DNA of 64,000 nucleotides, taken from Symbiodinium natans (lineage: Eukaryota; Sar; Dinophyceae; Suessiales; Symbiodiniaceae). Of the stretch, positions 1 through 11,912 are shown piece after piece. The notes under the pieces were generated by a model. The model searched no databases and had not been told where the DNA came from. It saw only the letters and a list, made by a program, of their open reading frames with translations. The stretch is from NCBI GenBank assembly GCA_905221605.1, contig CAJNDS010002251.1, positions 127,501 to 191,500 on the forward strand. Direction: 5' to 3'. Both the position numbers and the translations under genes were made by a program. Every line of letters starts with the position of its first letter. Position 1 is the stretch's first letter.

Positions 1-218
1 GCTTGGGGCTCAGGGCCTAGGGCTCAGGGCTCAGGGCTTAGGGCTTGGGGCTTAGCCTCATGTAAGAGAAGGAAGGCTGTGGGGTTTAGGGTTTAGGGCT
101 TAGAGCTTAGGGTTTAGGGTTCAGGGTTCAGGGCTCAGGGGCTTAGGGTTGCAAGGGTTTAGGGTCTAGTGGGCTTTGGGTTTTGGCTCTGGAATATTAG
201 GGTGTTCGAAAGGGCACT

Positions 219-251
<33 letters not shown>
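219..251 (+). repeat. poly-G tract (33 nt)
   Basis: This is an uninterrupted run of 33 G on the plus strand between two telomere-type clusters. Its exact length may be affected by sequencing error. Confidence 0.9.
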
Positions 252-254
<3 letters not shown>

Positions 255-455
255 GGGTTAGCTAGAAACCCTAAACCCTAAACCCTAAAACCCCTAATTA
301 AACCCTAAACCCTATAGACCCTGAACCCTAAACCCTACATAGACCCTGAACCCTAAACCCTATAGCACCTAAACCCCCAAAATCTCAGACATCGCATACT
401 TCTTCACATGAGGGGGCGCCTCTCCGAGCCGTTGAAAATGGAGGCTTCCCCCCCC

Positions 456-506
456 GGGGTTTAGGGTTTAGGGTTTAGGGTTTAGGGTTTAGGGTTTAGG
501 GGGTAA
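456..506 (+). repeat. TTTAGGG array, about 7 units
   Basis: Near-perfect tandem TTTAGGG on the plus strand, directly followed by the MITE-G copy at 523-634. Confidence 0.9.
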
Positions 507-522
507 GGTAACCCTTATGTAT

Positions 523-634
523 GTAGCCCAGTAACCATATAAGAAAGTAAGGGCATCCTGTTTTTTTGGGGTTGGTTGCTTTATACGGGAGTCCAGAACC
601 AAAAAAAGGGCGAAGGGTGCCACTGGGCTGCCAA
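523..634. mobile_element. MITE-G copy 1
   Basis: A short segment with imperfect inverted ends: GTAGCCCAGTAACC on the left and CACTGGGCTGCC on the right, which reads GGCAGCCCAGTG in reverse. Similar ends occur at 1646-1752 and 25433-25520. It has no coding capacity. The family name is mine, and boundaries are good to a few bases. Confidence 0.55.
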
Positions 635-704
635 ACTGTTTTGGAGTTCCAGAAATGGCTTGTACCAGCACAGTACCCTTTGACATCTTGCAGGGGAGAC
701 ACCT

Positions 705-828
705 TTTTGGGGTAAATGACCCCTTGTACCAGCAGTCCTAAACCCTAAACCCTAAACCCTAACCCCTAAACCCTAAACCCCTATTATAATCCCTTTTCAG
801 GACAGCTAGTATAGGGGGAACATCCCAA
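705..828. mobile_element. MITE-B copy 1 with internal telomere-type array
   Basis: The right end, GGACAGCTAGTATAGGGGGAACATCCCAA with one or two changes, matches the copies at 11814-11912 and 15365-15471. The left end (TTTTGGGGTAAATGACCCCTTGTACCAGCAGTCC) is a decayed inverted partner. About six CCCTAAA units (736-782) lie inside it, where the other copies have non-telomeric DNA. Confidence 0.5.
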
Positions 829-1645
829 GTTTGCTGGTGTGAAGTGCCTAAGGGTAGGGGTTTAGGGTTGAGGGTTTAGGGTTTGGGGTTTAGGGGTAGT
901 TGACGGCCTAAAGACCCCCATCACGAGAACTGTACACTTGCTGGTGCTTAGAGCATCATGTAGCAAGAACGCCTGGCCCCTCATCCCTACACCCACCCCC
1001 AAACCCCCTACTCCCCCTGCTTCTTCCCGCGAATCCCCTAAAGCCCCCTGAATCCCCAAAAGGCGTAGGTCCCCTAGGACCCCTAAATCTCCAAAAGCCC
1101 TCAACCCACTAAGCGCCCTAAACCCCCAATTCTTCAACCCGTATAAACCCTAAAACCCTCAAGAACCTCCCTCCCCATCTCCACCCTCAGGCGCGCGCTC
1201 TCCGGAGTGGCGACCACTCAAAGCCTACCTTTCGGCAAGAGACGGGTTCAGGATTGTAGGGGTGTCAGTAGAGTTTTCGGGTTTAGGTTCTATCTAGGGT
1301 TTATAGCTTTCATATAGGGTCTAAGAAGGCTTATACAGGTCGTAAGGTTTTCTTTTGTTTTATTTGGTGTAGGGTTTATGGTTTAGAGTTTTAGGGCTTT
1401 ATAGGTCCAAAGCCTGGGGTTTTCCCAAAAAGGAAAACTACAGGTGCGTGGCAGTCGAGGACGACCCACCGAGCCCCGAAAACTCAAAACCCTAGTTACC
1501 CGACAAACCCCAGAGACCCTAGCATCGGGTTGTCTAAGCCCTATAAGCCCTACAGGGTTAGGGGCTCCAGGATTCAAGAAGTGAAGGGCTGAAAGGATGG
1601 GAGTGGTGATGCTATCAGGGTTTAGGGGTTAGGGTTTCCAGGCTG
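829..1645. other. no gene seen; scattered telomere-type repeats
   Basis: The stretch holds short TTTAGGG and CCCTAAA variants and C-rich filler around 950-1190. I see no gene, RNA or clear mobile element. Confidence 0.6.
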
Positions 1646-1752
1646 CCCAGTAACCTAGGATTAAAAAGGGTACCCTTTTTCACGTAAAGGTGTTTAGAAG
1701 GGAACCTAAACCCCCCAAAAAGGGAATAAGGGCACTACTGGGCATCCTAGGT
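1646..1752. mobile_element. MITE-G copy 2
   Basis: Inverted ends GGCTGCCCAGTA (left) and TACTGGGCATCC (right). The interior shares a ~50-bp block (AAGGGAACCTA to CTGGGCATCCTAGG) with 13990-14042, and its left half resembles 20160-20225. Those two are probably truncated relatives. Confidence 0.6.
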
Positions 1753-2119
1753 TTAAATTTAGCTTTCTACCCGCTTCAGTCATCTGTGGATGTGATGAAT
1801 GGCGATGTCAGCGACTTCGGGGACGACCTCGTCTTCGTGCTGCTAGCGGGAGTGCTTGCATGTGGAGAACCGCTCATCTCCGACCACCTGGACCTCCTCC
1901 CGTGCATAGCCAGGATGGGCTATGAGGCCCTATCCCCATCAATCAACCCTATAGAGGGCCTTGTTTTAAGGGGTCATAGGGTGTAATAGCTTGTGCTGGA
2001 GGGGTGAAAGCAGCTGTTCGCTCGAGCGGTGCCGGAACTTCCTCAGAGCTGTGCGTCCTCGAGTACGACGACGTCTTTGAGGCTCTGGTTGATGTGCGGT
2101 CCGGTTTCGCGGCCGGCGG

Positions 2120-2533
2120 GTGGATATTGGCACTGATGGCAGCGAGCTTTGCGGCGCTGCATCGTGGGCTGTGGTGGTTCATGGGGGCTCCGCGCATGCT
2201 TGCGGAGTCCCTGGGGAGGACCAGTCGGCCTGTCGCGCCGAAGTGGAGGCGATCCTTTATGCCCTTTCGCGCTCTTCCTGGCGAAGTGTGCATGGTGGCG
2301 GATTGGAGTTGCCGGCGTCTTGGTTCGAGGCATTGGTTCAGCGCTTGCTGGTCTCCGCGGTTGCTGGATTCCGAGTCATGGCGCCAGTGACCTCGCAGAC
2401 ATTCCGGCGCGCTCGCGCATGCCTCGGAGGGCGAGCTGCCCAGCGGGTTCCCGAGCGTTCGGTGCTGAAGGCTGTCGCCGGCATCGCCCAGCTCTCTGAG
2501 GGCGACTACTTGGAGGTTCATGGGTACTTATAA
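2120..2533 (+). pseudogene. RNase H-like relic, probably of a retroelement
   Basis: The frame opens with G-T-D-G-S, then A-S-W-A-V-V-V, then Q-S-A-C-R-A-E-V-E-A-I-L-Y-A-L. This matches the first half of a type-I RNase H fold, with the Asp of the DGS segment and the Glu of the AE segment as the expected first two metal ligands. The usual third and fourth acidic residues are not evident and there is no reverse transcriptase in frame upstream. DNA from about 1760 to 2119 is open in other frames and may be a frame-shifted part of the same relic. The 3' end runs into the MITE-C copy at 2506-2614. The likely source is a LINE or other retroelement with an RNase H domain. The match is by eye only. 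Confidence 0.5.
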
Positions 2534-2614
2534 CCACAGTTATGAAGGGGACTTCGGGGGCTTGTAAGTGCAGCTATCATTGGGGCTATATAACTATTTT
2601 GAACCTCCAAGTAG
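2506..2614. mobile_element. MITE-C copy 1
   Basis: Perfect 15-bp inverted ends, CTACTTGGAGGTTCA on the left and TGAACCTCCAAGTAG on the right, extended by an imperfect GGGTACTTATAACCACAGTTAT stretch. A relative lies at 12812-12932. It is non-coding and overlaps the tail of the RNase H relic frame. Confidence 0.75.
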
Positions 2615-2971
2615 CCCGCTGGGTGACCTCGAGGACTTTAAGTCCACCGCGCAAACTGCTTTGATCCAAGAGAACAGGGCGGGGGAATCCACTTGTGAGG
2701 TCTCGATTGTAGCATCTTTTCAAGGGAACAACCCCACGTGCAGTAGCCTGACTCTAAACCTTAAACCCTAAACCCTAAGCCCTAAACCCTAAAAAGCCCA
2801 GATGTGCCAAGCTGCATAACTTAACGAGCTGAGATCCGCACTCCGCCCCCCTCCACATGCCGTGAGCCGATGGCGAACTCTGCGGTACCTCTCTGCAAGC
2901 TTCTGGCTCTTACCCTAAGGGTTTAGGGTTTAGGGTTTGGGGTTTGGGGTTTGGGGTTTAGGGTTTATAGG

Positions 2972-3080
2972 GTTTAGGTCCCATGTTCCTAAATAGGGAA
3001 TACTTGGGCCTTAATGTACCTCTTTTTTTCGGGACTTTAGGCCGCAAGTACATAAGAATGAGGTACATGGACCCTTAGGG
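2972..3080. mobile_element. MITE-A copy 1 (left end decayed)
   Basis: The right end, AGGTACATGGACCCTTAGGG, is identical to that of the copy at 24357-24464, and the interior AAATAGGGAATACTTGGGCC is also shared. The left end (TTTAGGTCCCATGTTCCT) has diverged. It sits beside a TTTAGGG/TTTGGGG cluster at 2915-2970. Confidence 0.7.
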
Positions 3081-3606
3081 TTATGAGCTGAGCTCTCCAA
3101 TCAGCGTTCTTTTCTTTTGGGGGCTGTTGGGTCACAGTCGCAGTATCAGAGGCTTCAGTAGGGGTTTGGCTGTAGAGCATCCGAGAAGCCATGAAGTTGC
3201 TAAACAAACAAAAAAACAACATTCCTTCCTCCAATCGTTTTGAGGGTACTTGAGGTGGAGGCTTGCAGTTCTGCGGAAAGCTTTGAATGGTTTTCCTTGT
3301 CAGAAATTGCGAATGATGATGCTAGAAGGGTTTCGAGCTTCAGCTAGGCTGAGCAGCGATGTCCCCTCCAACACTCCGAATTATACATGGGCATTTCCAA
3401 AATAGTGGGTAGCCCTAATGTACCCCGAAATAGAAGAACCCTTTTTTTTCGGAACTCCCAAAAGAGTACCATTTTTTTAGGAAACCCCCACATGCCCTCA
3501 ACCCACAACCGCACAACCGATACTGCGAGAGGCGGCCCTCTTGCTCCAGGCTAGAACATACCTTAATTTGGTGATCCGAACACCTCCTTATAAACCAAAC
3601 CCTACA

Positions 3607-3760
3607 CCCTAAACCCTAAACCCTAAACCCTAAACCCTAAACCCTAAACCCTAAACCCTAAACCCTAAACCCTAAACCCTAAACCCTAAACCCTATAACC
3701 CTAAACCCTATAACCCTAAACCCGAAACCCTAAACCCCTCAACCCCTCAACCCTCACCCC
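3607..3760. repeat. CCCTAAA array
   Basis: About twelve perfect CCCTAAA units on the plus strand (3607-3693), then variants (CCCTATAA, CCCGAAA, CCCCTCAA). Confidence 0.95.
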
Positions 3761-6700
3761 TACTCCAGGCTGCTTGGAACCTCCCCGTGTGAAACTCGAA
3801 GAATCGACCGGGCCTTCCATGACCGGCTGGGCCACCGCCGGAACCTCATGCGGTTCAAGGTTTTTAGGGTTTAGGGTTTAGAGCATAGTAAACTTTCGAA
3901 ACTTCTAAGTTCCTGAACATCCTCTCTCAAGCCCAAGGTTGAGGGTTTTGGGTACCCTAAACCCTAAACCCTAAACCCTAAATCCTAAACCCTCAACCCT
4001 AAACCCTAAACCTAAACGCGTTTAGAAGGGGGGTAGTATAAGGCCACGAATCGCAGGCCTCCAGCCGCTCAAGAAACAAAAAAGCCAAGCAGCAGAACCC
4101 CCCCCCCCGCCCCCTACATCTTCGCCTGAAGGGAAATGGTAATACGAGGGGAATATAAGAATATCAGGTATTGAATACTCTAGTTCACCAAACAACTCCA
4201 AAATAACCCAACGTCTGCCAAGCAGCGCTTTCCGGCTCGTGCTGAAGATCAGCGTCCATGCCTTCGGGTGAACCCCCCCCCTCTTCATGTGGTCCTTTAG
4301 GTTGAGGGTTTAGGGTTTAGGGTTTAGGGTTTAGGGTTTAGAGTTTAGGGTTTAGGGCTTGACAGCTTGAGGGTACCAAAACGGACACGTGTTGCAGGTA
4401 AACCTACAATGACCTCAATTTGCGCTGAACCTCACAACCAGCGGCGCTTTGATTGCTAACGCTGCCACAGTGAGACGTCTAGCCGCCGAGTGCCCAAGCC
4501 CCTTCAGTTCAGCCTCAACCGAGACCCAAAGTAAAGTCCTGCCGGCTCACCTCCCGACAGCCTTCTAGACATTTCGACCCTAGCACCCGAATTTCAACCT
4601 CTAAACCCTAAACCCTATAAACCCTAAACCCTGAACCCTAAACCCGTGGTATTGAACTGTGATTACAGGAAGGTGCTCTCGCTTGACGTAGAGATAGAAG
4701 CGCCCAACATCGGGCTACATTCGGTGATAAGTTCCCTACAATTCACAACCCTGCAAGCCCCAAACTCCAACTCCCAAACCCTGAACCGTGAACCCTAAAC
4801 CCCGAACCCCAAACCCGAAACCCTAAACCCTCAGCATTTGGTAAGAGCAACCCCTCCTTGCAGAGATGAGGACAGGAAGGCCCTCAACCCTAAACCCTAA
4901 ACCCGAAATCCTACACCCTAAGCCCGCGGGCTCTCAGGGCCAGACACAGCAGGATAGGGTACTTGGCCATTTTAAAGCCAAGCCTCGGCTCTCATTTTGG
5001 GCCGTAGGGCTTAGGGTCTAGGGTTTAGGGCTTAGGGCTTAGGGTTTAGGGCTTAGGGTTTAGGGTTTACGGTTTAGGATTTAGGGTTTAAGGTTCCAGA
5101 GGGTTGTAGGGTTTCTAGGCGTTCATAAGAGACTGGGCCTTGGGGATGAACGAGTCTAGGTGCCGTCTCAAGGGTTTTCGGGTTTCGGACTACCCAAAAC
5201 CCAAAACCCCAAAGCCTAAAACACTAAACCCTAAACCCTAAACCCCTTTTTTACCCCCCGGGATGTCCCCGGACTTTCCTCCCCATAATTAACTGCAGCA
5301 ACACGATCCTTTCTGGCAAACGTGAGTTTTTAGTGGGGACCCTTCGGGGTTTAAAGTTTTCCTAACAGCCTTGAGTCCTGATTGAGTTCAGGTTTCGGGC
5401 TTAAGAATTTAAGGTTTAGAACCCTAAACCCTAATGGGCCTAAACCCTAAACCGCTTCGGGTATAGGGCAGGATTTCCTAGTCGAGTCCGGTTGGCTGGG
5501 TCCCAAACCCTGGCAGCTTAGGGTTTAGGATTGAGGCTTTAGGGCTATATAGGGTTTGGGGTTTAGGGCTAAATTACCTTATACAGATTCCGCAAGCAAA
5601 GTACCTCTGGAGAAGTATAGCTCTGCTGTAAACCCACCAAAACTCTATGACCCCTATAGCCGGTACAAACCCTCAAGCCTATAAACCCTAGAAACCCTGT
5701 AAACACCAAAAGCCCTAAAAACCCTAAACCCAGCCCTAAACCCTATAAACCCTACAAACCCTATAAGTCCCTGTAAAAACCCTATAAAAACCCCATGAAG
5801 CCCTGAAGCCGTTCGACCCCCAAGACGCGCCGCCGAGCCCCGGGCAGGACGGCGCTGCTAAGACCCTTGCCCTGCAAGCGGAGCTCAATCTTGAAGGTTT
5901 AGGGTTTAGGGTTCAGGGTTTAGGGTTTAGGGTTTAGGTTTTAGGGTTTAGGGTTTAGGGTTTAGGGTGACCCAAGAGGCACCTAGGAAGAAAAAGTGTG
6001 CCTTTTTTGTTTACGGGGGCTTAAAAAGAAACCTAAACCCTGGTGCTAGTTTCTTTATGGCTTGGTTGGGTTTGGGTTTTAAGTTAGAGGTTGTTAAGGG
6101 TTGACTTCGGGCTTGGGTTTTAGGGATCTTGGTGGTTTGGGCCTGAATGTCTAGGGGGTACTGAGTGCTTTACACCAGGGCCAATGCTCGAAGTACCTCA
6201 AGGGGCGAACATCTCCCCTAAATTACCTAAGCGCCTAAACCCCTAGACCCTAAACCCCTAAGCCAAACACGCTCCGCAACGCAAAGTTGAAACAAGTTTC
6301 TGGCGCTGGCAGGGCTTAAAGGCTTGCCTTTAGATGGCTGGTGGTGGTAGCTGAGTCTGATCAGAATTCTAGGGTGGAACCCTCCCCTCCTTAAGCCCGA
6401 AAAGCGATATGTGGCTCGGTGCTGCAGTCCGGAACATCGCACCCAGAATCCCGATGTCGATGCGTAGAACCCATGCAGCCCTGGGACTTAAGCTACGCGC
6501 CGGAAGCTTTCTCAACGATCTACCCTCCAAATCTCTAAACCCTTAAACCTCAAAAACCTCAAAAACCCTCAAATCCCCTAAGCCCTTACACCTTAAACCT
6601 CAAAACCCTCAAATCCCCTCAGCCCTTACACCCTCAAAAGCCCTGAAACCCAAAAAAACCATGCACCCTTAGACCCCCAAGTCCTCCGGGCACTGAATGT

Positions 6701-7187
6701 GCAGGTCCCAAACCCTAAACCCTAAACCCTAAAACGCTCAACCCTGAACCCTGAACCCTAAACCCTAACCCTAAACCCTAAACCATAACCCTGAACCCTG
6801 AACCCTGAACCCTAAACCACACCTGAGCCTTCGTCCGGCAATGCATCCGCACTGGGAGGCCCTCTGCCATCAAGGCCTCGCAGTGTTCTACCGGGAGGGT
6901 TTAGGGTTTTTTGCTTTAGGGTTGCGGATTTAGGGTTGAAGGTTTAGGGTTTCGGGTTTCGGGTTTCAAGGTTCAAGGGTTTAGGGTTCTACCGGCTTTG
7001 TGGTTTCAGGGTTCTGAGGCTTAAGGGGTTTGAGGGGCTCAAGGGGTCCAAGGGGCTTAAGGTTTTTTGAGCTTAAGGGGTCTTCAGAAGTAGGGTCTTG
7101 GGTAGGTTGGCCCTTGGAACATTCGACAATACTCCCAAACATGATCCTGTGAGCCCCAAAGGAGACCCGAAACCCGAACACCCGAAG

Positions 7188-7307
7188 CCCTAAACCCTAA
7201 ACCCTAAACCCTAAACCCTAAACCCTAAACCCTAAACCCTAAACCCTAAACCCTAAACCCTAAACCCTAAACCCTGAACCCTAAACCCTAAACCCTAAAC
7301 CCTAAAC
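7188..7307. repeat. CCCTAAA array
   Basis: About 17 tandem CCCTAAA units with a single CCCTGAA variant, one of the longest telomere-type runs in the window. Confidence 0.95.
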
Positions 7308-8100
7308 GCAGATTAAACCCCAAAACCAAAACCCGAATCCCCGTAAAGCTGTGCCTTGACAATTTTGGCGGTCTCCTCCGCGTGACAGCAAAGGGTGCCG
7401 CGGGTGGGGTGGGGGGGGGGGGTTGGTGATTGGGGCGGTTCGGGTGTTTGGGGGGTTTAGGGTTTACGGTGGGTTACGGCGTATGATTTGTTGAGCGTTT
7501 GGGGGGGGGGGGTATTTTTCACCCTAAACCTTAAACCTTAAACCCTAAACCCTAAACTCTTGCAACTCAGCGGGAATTCCGCAAGCGCCAAGCGGAGTAC
7601 CCTGCGCCAAACCCTCGTGCGTTGTCTACGTTGGTGTCCATTTGTAGCAACAGGGGCCGCCAAACTTTACCTGGCAACCCCAACTTAAATCATCGAGCCC
7701 AAGCCTTACACGGTTTCGGGTTCAGGGCTTGGGGGGTTCTTAACCCAAATCACGACAAAGGCTGGCAAACGGAATTGTCCCCAAACCCTAAACCACCCTG
7801 CTACTTTTGTTGAAGTCCTCCAAAAAATGGGCTGAAAACTCGCTTCCTTGCCATCCAAGCCTCATGAACAGTATTTGGGGCTCAGGTAGGAGTATATGGG
7901 TTCAGGGCTGGGGGTGCAAACTTCAACAATTTAGAGGTAGATTCGTGTGTAAGGCACATGCGTATCATGTGGCTCCAGCAGACTTAGGGCCTTTAGCATA
8001 TCCGCTTCGGGGGACTCACGTTTCAGGATTAGGGTTCAGGGTTCAGCGTTTAGGGTTTCGGGTTCTGGGTTCAAACTTAAAATTTACGATTTAGTGTTTT

Positions 8101-8188
8101 AGGCTTCCCTGGGACCCTCTTTAGTAGCTACCCTTAATTCGTAGGTAGAACCCACAACGCTGTAGGTAAAGAGGGTCCCAGGTAGGCT
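8101..8188. mobile_element. MITE-D copy 1
   Basis: Perfect inverted core CCTGGGACCCTCTTTA / TAAAGAGGGTCCCAGG, extended imperfectly outward by AGGCTTC / AGGCTTT. With an ~88-bp total it can form a stem with a ~40-nt loop. A weaker relative is at 12358-12465. Confidence 0.75.
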
Positions 8189-8774
8189 TTCGGGTTGAGT
8201 GAAGTCAATCCCAAACCTACCCCCCCTAGGTTCCCCCCTTAAACAACCTCAATTATACTTAATTCTCTCCCTAAACAAACTTAATGATGGGCAACATTGT
8301 GGGGGGGTAGTAGAGAGGGGGGGTAGTAGGAGAACCTATGAAAAAAGGCAGGCCAGAAGGGTGGCAGCAGTCCTCAGTGCCTGGGCTCTCATCATCGACG
8401 ATGAGCATCCTCAGGCTCGTCTAGGGTTTAGGGTTTGGGGTTTAGGGTTTAGGGTTTAGGGTTTAGGGCTTAGGGTTGAGCCATTTTGGGTGCTGCAAGC
8501 TGTACGGAATGTACTACAGTAGACAACCCCCAATAGGGGCCATAAGTTAGATCAACTCGCACAGAATGCTGTGGCGCAATCACAGTCTTCTGTCCAAGGT
8601 ACCCAAAACATTAAACCCTAAACCCTGAACCCTAAACCCAAAACCCTTAACCCATAACCCTTAACCCTTAAACCCTAAACCCTAAACCGCTAAAACCTAA
8701 ACCAAGAACTGGCCTGATAGTTGGAGCTATTTTTCAACCCCCGGAGCCAAAACAAGATGTTCGGTCTCAGAATC

Positions 8775-8916
8775 TTCGGGTAGTTGCATGGTCCCATAGT
8801 GTGGGCTCTTAAAAGGGGGGGGGACCCCTGAGACACCCGTTTATACCCTGGAAAACCCAAAAGCCCATACCTAAGAAGGTAAGGGACCATATTCAGGGCC
8901 ATTGAACTACCCTTAG
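8775..8916. mobile_element. MITE-E copy 1 (diverged)
   Basis: Imperfect inverted ends: CGGGTAGTTGCATGGTCCC on the left, GGGCCATTGAACTACCC on the right. They resemble the ends of the better-preserved copy at 13218-13381. A one-ended match (GGGTAGTTACATGGTCCC) also occurs near 20680. Confidence 0.5.
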
Positions 8917-9051
8917 ACAGAAGGCGTGATCTGGACCTAGTTGATCAAGATGCGTGTTCCCAAATACCCATTTTATCCCTTGGGCGGAGGAGCTCAGCAC
9001 ATTTGGATAACCCCCGCACTCCGCCCCGTGGTCCCCCTCCTGAACACAAGA

Positions 9052-9194
9052 CGAAAAGAATAAACAGAAAGTAACAGAAAATGTGATTTTCTATACTTAG
9101 TATACCTTTATGCAGTTCAGTGCGAAAAGAATAATCAGAAAGTAACAGAAAATGTGATTTTCTATACTTAGTATACCTTTATGCAGTTCTGTGC
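9052..9194. repeat. 71-bp tandem duplication
   Basis: Two adjacent, almost identical 71-bp units beginning CGAAAAGAATAA and ending GCAGTTC-GTG. They are AT-rich and contain ACTTAGTATACC. This is a young duplication in otherwise non-repetitive DNA. Confidence 0.9.
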
Positions 9195-11813
9195 TTATGT
9201 ATGTGCAACCATATTCCTCATTCATGGTTTTGCTTTTCGAGGCCGTGTGCAATGACTGACACCTCCGGAATTGTCCACACAAACCTCTACAAGCCACCCT
9301 AAACCCTCTGAATCTGGATGCCTCCTCAATGCTACCGCAAAGGTTTGTAGCCGTCACGGGGTTTGGCACAAATCCTGAAACAAGCATTTGCTCATTAACA
9401 GCCTCGAATTCGAGCCCAAACCCACGTAAAACCCAACCGCTGCGCTCTAAACCCCCCAAAGCCCGAAAGCCTAAACCCTAAACCCTAAACCCTAAGGCGC
9501 CAAAGGCTTTGTTTGACTGCGGTGGGCCCAAAGATGACATGAGAATTGTGGGGGCATAAGGACATTATGCCCCTAAGCCCTGAACCCTAAACACCTACAA
9601 TCTGGACACTAACCCCTAAACCCTCAAGCCCTAAACCCTAAACCCTGAACCCTGAACCCTAAATCCCTTAAACCGTTGAACGCCCAAACCTCTAAAACCA
9701 TCACGGAATAAACTGGAGCTCCGTGCTCAGCTGTCAAGCCTGCTGCCTGCGGCTGTAGAGTTCGAGGTTTCGGGTTTCGGGTTTCGGGTTTAGGGTTTAG
9801 GGTTTAGGGTGTAGGGTTTAGGGCTTAGGGTTTGGGGTTTAGGGTCTAGGGATATTGGGCTTCGGGTTTAGGATGTTGGGTTCAAGGCTCGCAGCTTTTT
9901 GGTTAGGGCTTAGCGAGCACTACGAGTAGGTCTAGCAAAGGAAGCCTAGAGCCTCCGATGTCATTCCTGAATTCCTGCCTTTCACTGCAAGGCCGAGCGG
10001 GGGGAACCCTTAACCCTAAACCCTAAACCCGAAACCCTAAACCCTAAACCCTAACCCCAAAACCCTAAGCGGCATCAGGGGGCTTGGGTCGAAGAAGGCG
10101 AAGGTGGAATTGGGATTCCTGGAGCCCGAAAACCAGCACCCGACACCTTTGCAGCTTCGGGTGATAGCTTTCTTTGGGATCAGGGTTTAGGGTTACGGTT
10201 AAGGGTTTAGGGTTTAGGGTCTAGCGTTTAGGGTTCCCTCAAGATGTCAGTATCTCACTGAGACGAAGGTTGTAGAAGATGAGGGAGGGTTTTTGGCGTA
10301 GGGTTTCCCCCCCCAACTGACGTCCGAGGCTAGAGCCCTAAAGGCCTCCAAAAAACTGAAACCTGATATCCATCATCGTAAAAACCTGTTCTACCCCAGA
10401 AGCTCTGAAACCCTGCACACCCAAAACGCCAAGTCCTAAACCCTAAACCCTAAAGGCAAAACAAGAACAAAGCACCCCTCCTAAGAGCCCCCCCCCCCCC
10501 CCCAAGCTCCTAAACGCTAAACACCAAAACAACCTAACCTTAAACCCCGACCCCCAAAAACCTGAAACCCGAAGATGCTAGACTGCCTAAAGACCAAACC
10601 ACTAAAGCCCCATAATATGTAGCCGCAAACAAAAAACACCCAAACGCCAACCCCCAAACCCTAAACCCCCAACCCGAAACCCTAAACCCCAAACTCTCAA
10701 CCCTGAACCCCTAAACCCCAAACCCTATAAACCCTAAATCCTGAACCCAAGTGGTGCCTCGGTAGCCTTAAACAGCCGCTCGGCCAGCGGCCGAATGTTC
10801 TCGGTCTCGTTGTAGGTGGGCACCTAAAGTGCTCTGCTTAGGTGTTTTTTGGGGTTTGGGGTTTAGGGCTAGGGTTTGGGGTTTAGGGTTTGGGGTTTAG
10901 GGTTTGGGGTTTGGGGTTTAGGGATAGGGTTTAAGGGGCTTAGGGGGTTTGGGGGGTTTAGGGGGTTTAGGGGGTTTAGGGTTTAGGGTTTGGGGTTCGG
11001 GGTTTGGGGCTTTGGGTTTACAGGGATTGAGGTTTGAGGTTTGGGGTTCGGGATTTGGGGTTCACGGTGTGTCGGGCGTTGGGTTGAGGGTTGAGGGTTA
11101 GAGTTTCGGGTTTGGGTTTATGAAGGTTTAGGGCTTAGGGTTTCGCCGGTAGGTGGGTGCCTAGCAGTCTGGGGCAGTTGACAACTCGGACGCTAAATCC
11201 CTAACAAAGGTTTTCGCAGCCTTAACAGTATTGGGCTTCCCTTCAGAGAGGTTACAGAATGGCGGGTTGATCCAGATCATGGAGCTTTGTTCCATGGGTT
11301 CTCTATGACTGTATATGGTGCAAAAACAAACTATCATACCCACTTGTGTGCATCGTCCGCTTCAGGGCTAAGTATATCTACCAGACCCCTTTAGGCTCAA
11401 AATAGCCAAACCCACGTAACACAAAGGCATTTGGGCCCAGAAAAAACTAGACTACTTGGGTGACATGGTGGTTTCCGGAAGTAGGGATACCCTTGTGGGG
11501 GGGGGGGGGTTCCCTTTAAGGGGATTCTTTTCTATTTGGGGGATCACAAGGGGTACCCCTATTGTAGGAAATGCCCACATGGACATGTTGGAAACGTCTG
11601 CGCGCGCCCCGAGGCGCAATGACAGAGAGCTCCTTCTGGCTGACCGTGGCCGGAGCGCCTTCTGGGCGTTTAGGGTTTCGGCTTCAGGGTTTAGGGTTTA
11701 GGGCTCAAAATAGATCCCAAATCGTAGCATGCCTTGTGATAAGGATGCAGCAAGGTACCCCTAATTTCGGAAGCCCGCATCTGGTGGGCATTGAAAAGGG
11801 TTAAGGTTTTGGG
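9195..11813. other. repeat-rich stretch without recognisable genes
   Basis: Telomere-type clusters lie at 9467-9497, 9600-9680, 9770-9860, 10010-10070, 10190-10240, 10640-10750 and, as TTTGGGG/TTTAGGG, 10840-11130. The DNA at 11160-11760 is less repetitive but holds no frame I trust. A short poly-C occurs near 10490. Confidence 0.55.
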
Positions 11814-11912
11814 TTGGGATGTTCCCCCTTATACTAATAGTCCCTAGTAGGGACCATAATGGGGGTGACTATAATCCTCGTGAAGGACTGCTAGTATAGG
11901 GGAACATCCCAA
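11814..11912. mobile_element. MITE-B copy 2
   Basis: Inverted ends TTGGGATGTTCCCCCTTATA (left) and TATAGGGGAACATCCCAA (right), with ACTA-AGTCC / GGACTGCTAGT continuing inside. 99 bp, no coding capacity. Confidence 0.8.

Larger units (their letters stand above)
1..522. repeat. degenerate telomere-type repeats
   Basis: This stretch is mostly variants of TTTAGGG (GGGCTTAGGG, GGGCTCAGGG) on the plus strand up to about 180, then CCCTAAA variants from about 265 to 370. The repeat strand therefore switches within 100 bp. No coding frame here looks real; the short open frames are translated repeat. Confidence 0.85.
3081..8100. other. repeat-rich stretch without recognisable genes
   Basis: Telomere-type clusters at about 3607-3760, 3955-4015 (C-rich strand), 4295-4355 (G-rich), 4600-4645, 5010-5090, 5895-5970, 6709-6820 and 7188-7307 alternate with 100-400 bp of DNA that I cannot identify. 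Open frames are at most about 95 codons and either contain translated telomere repeat or lack any motif. A G-run region lies at 7405-7515. Confidence 0.6.
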
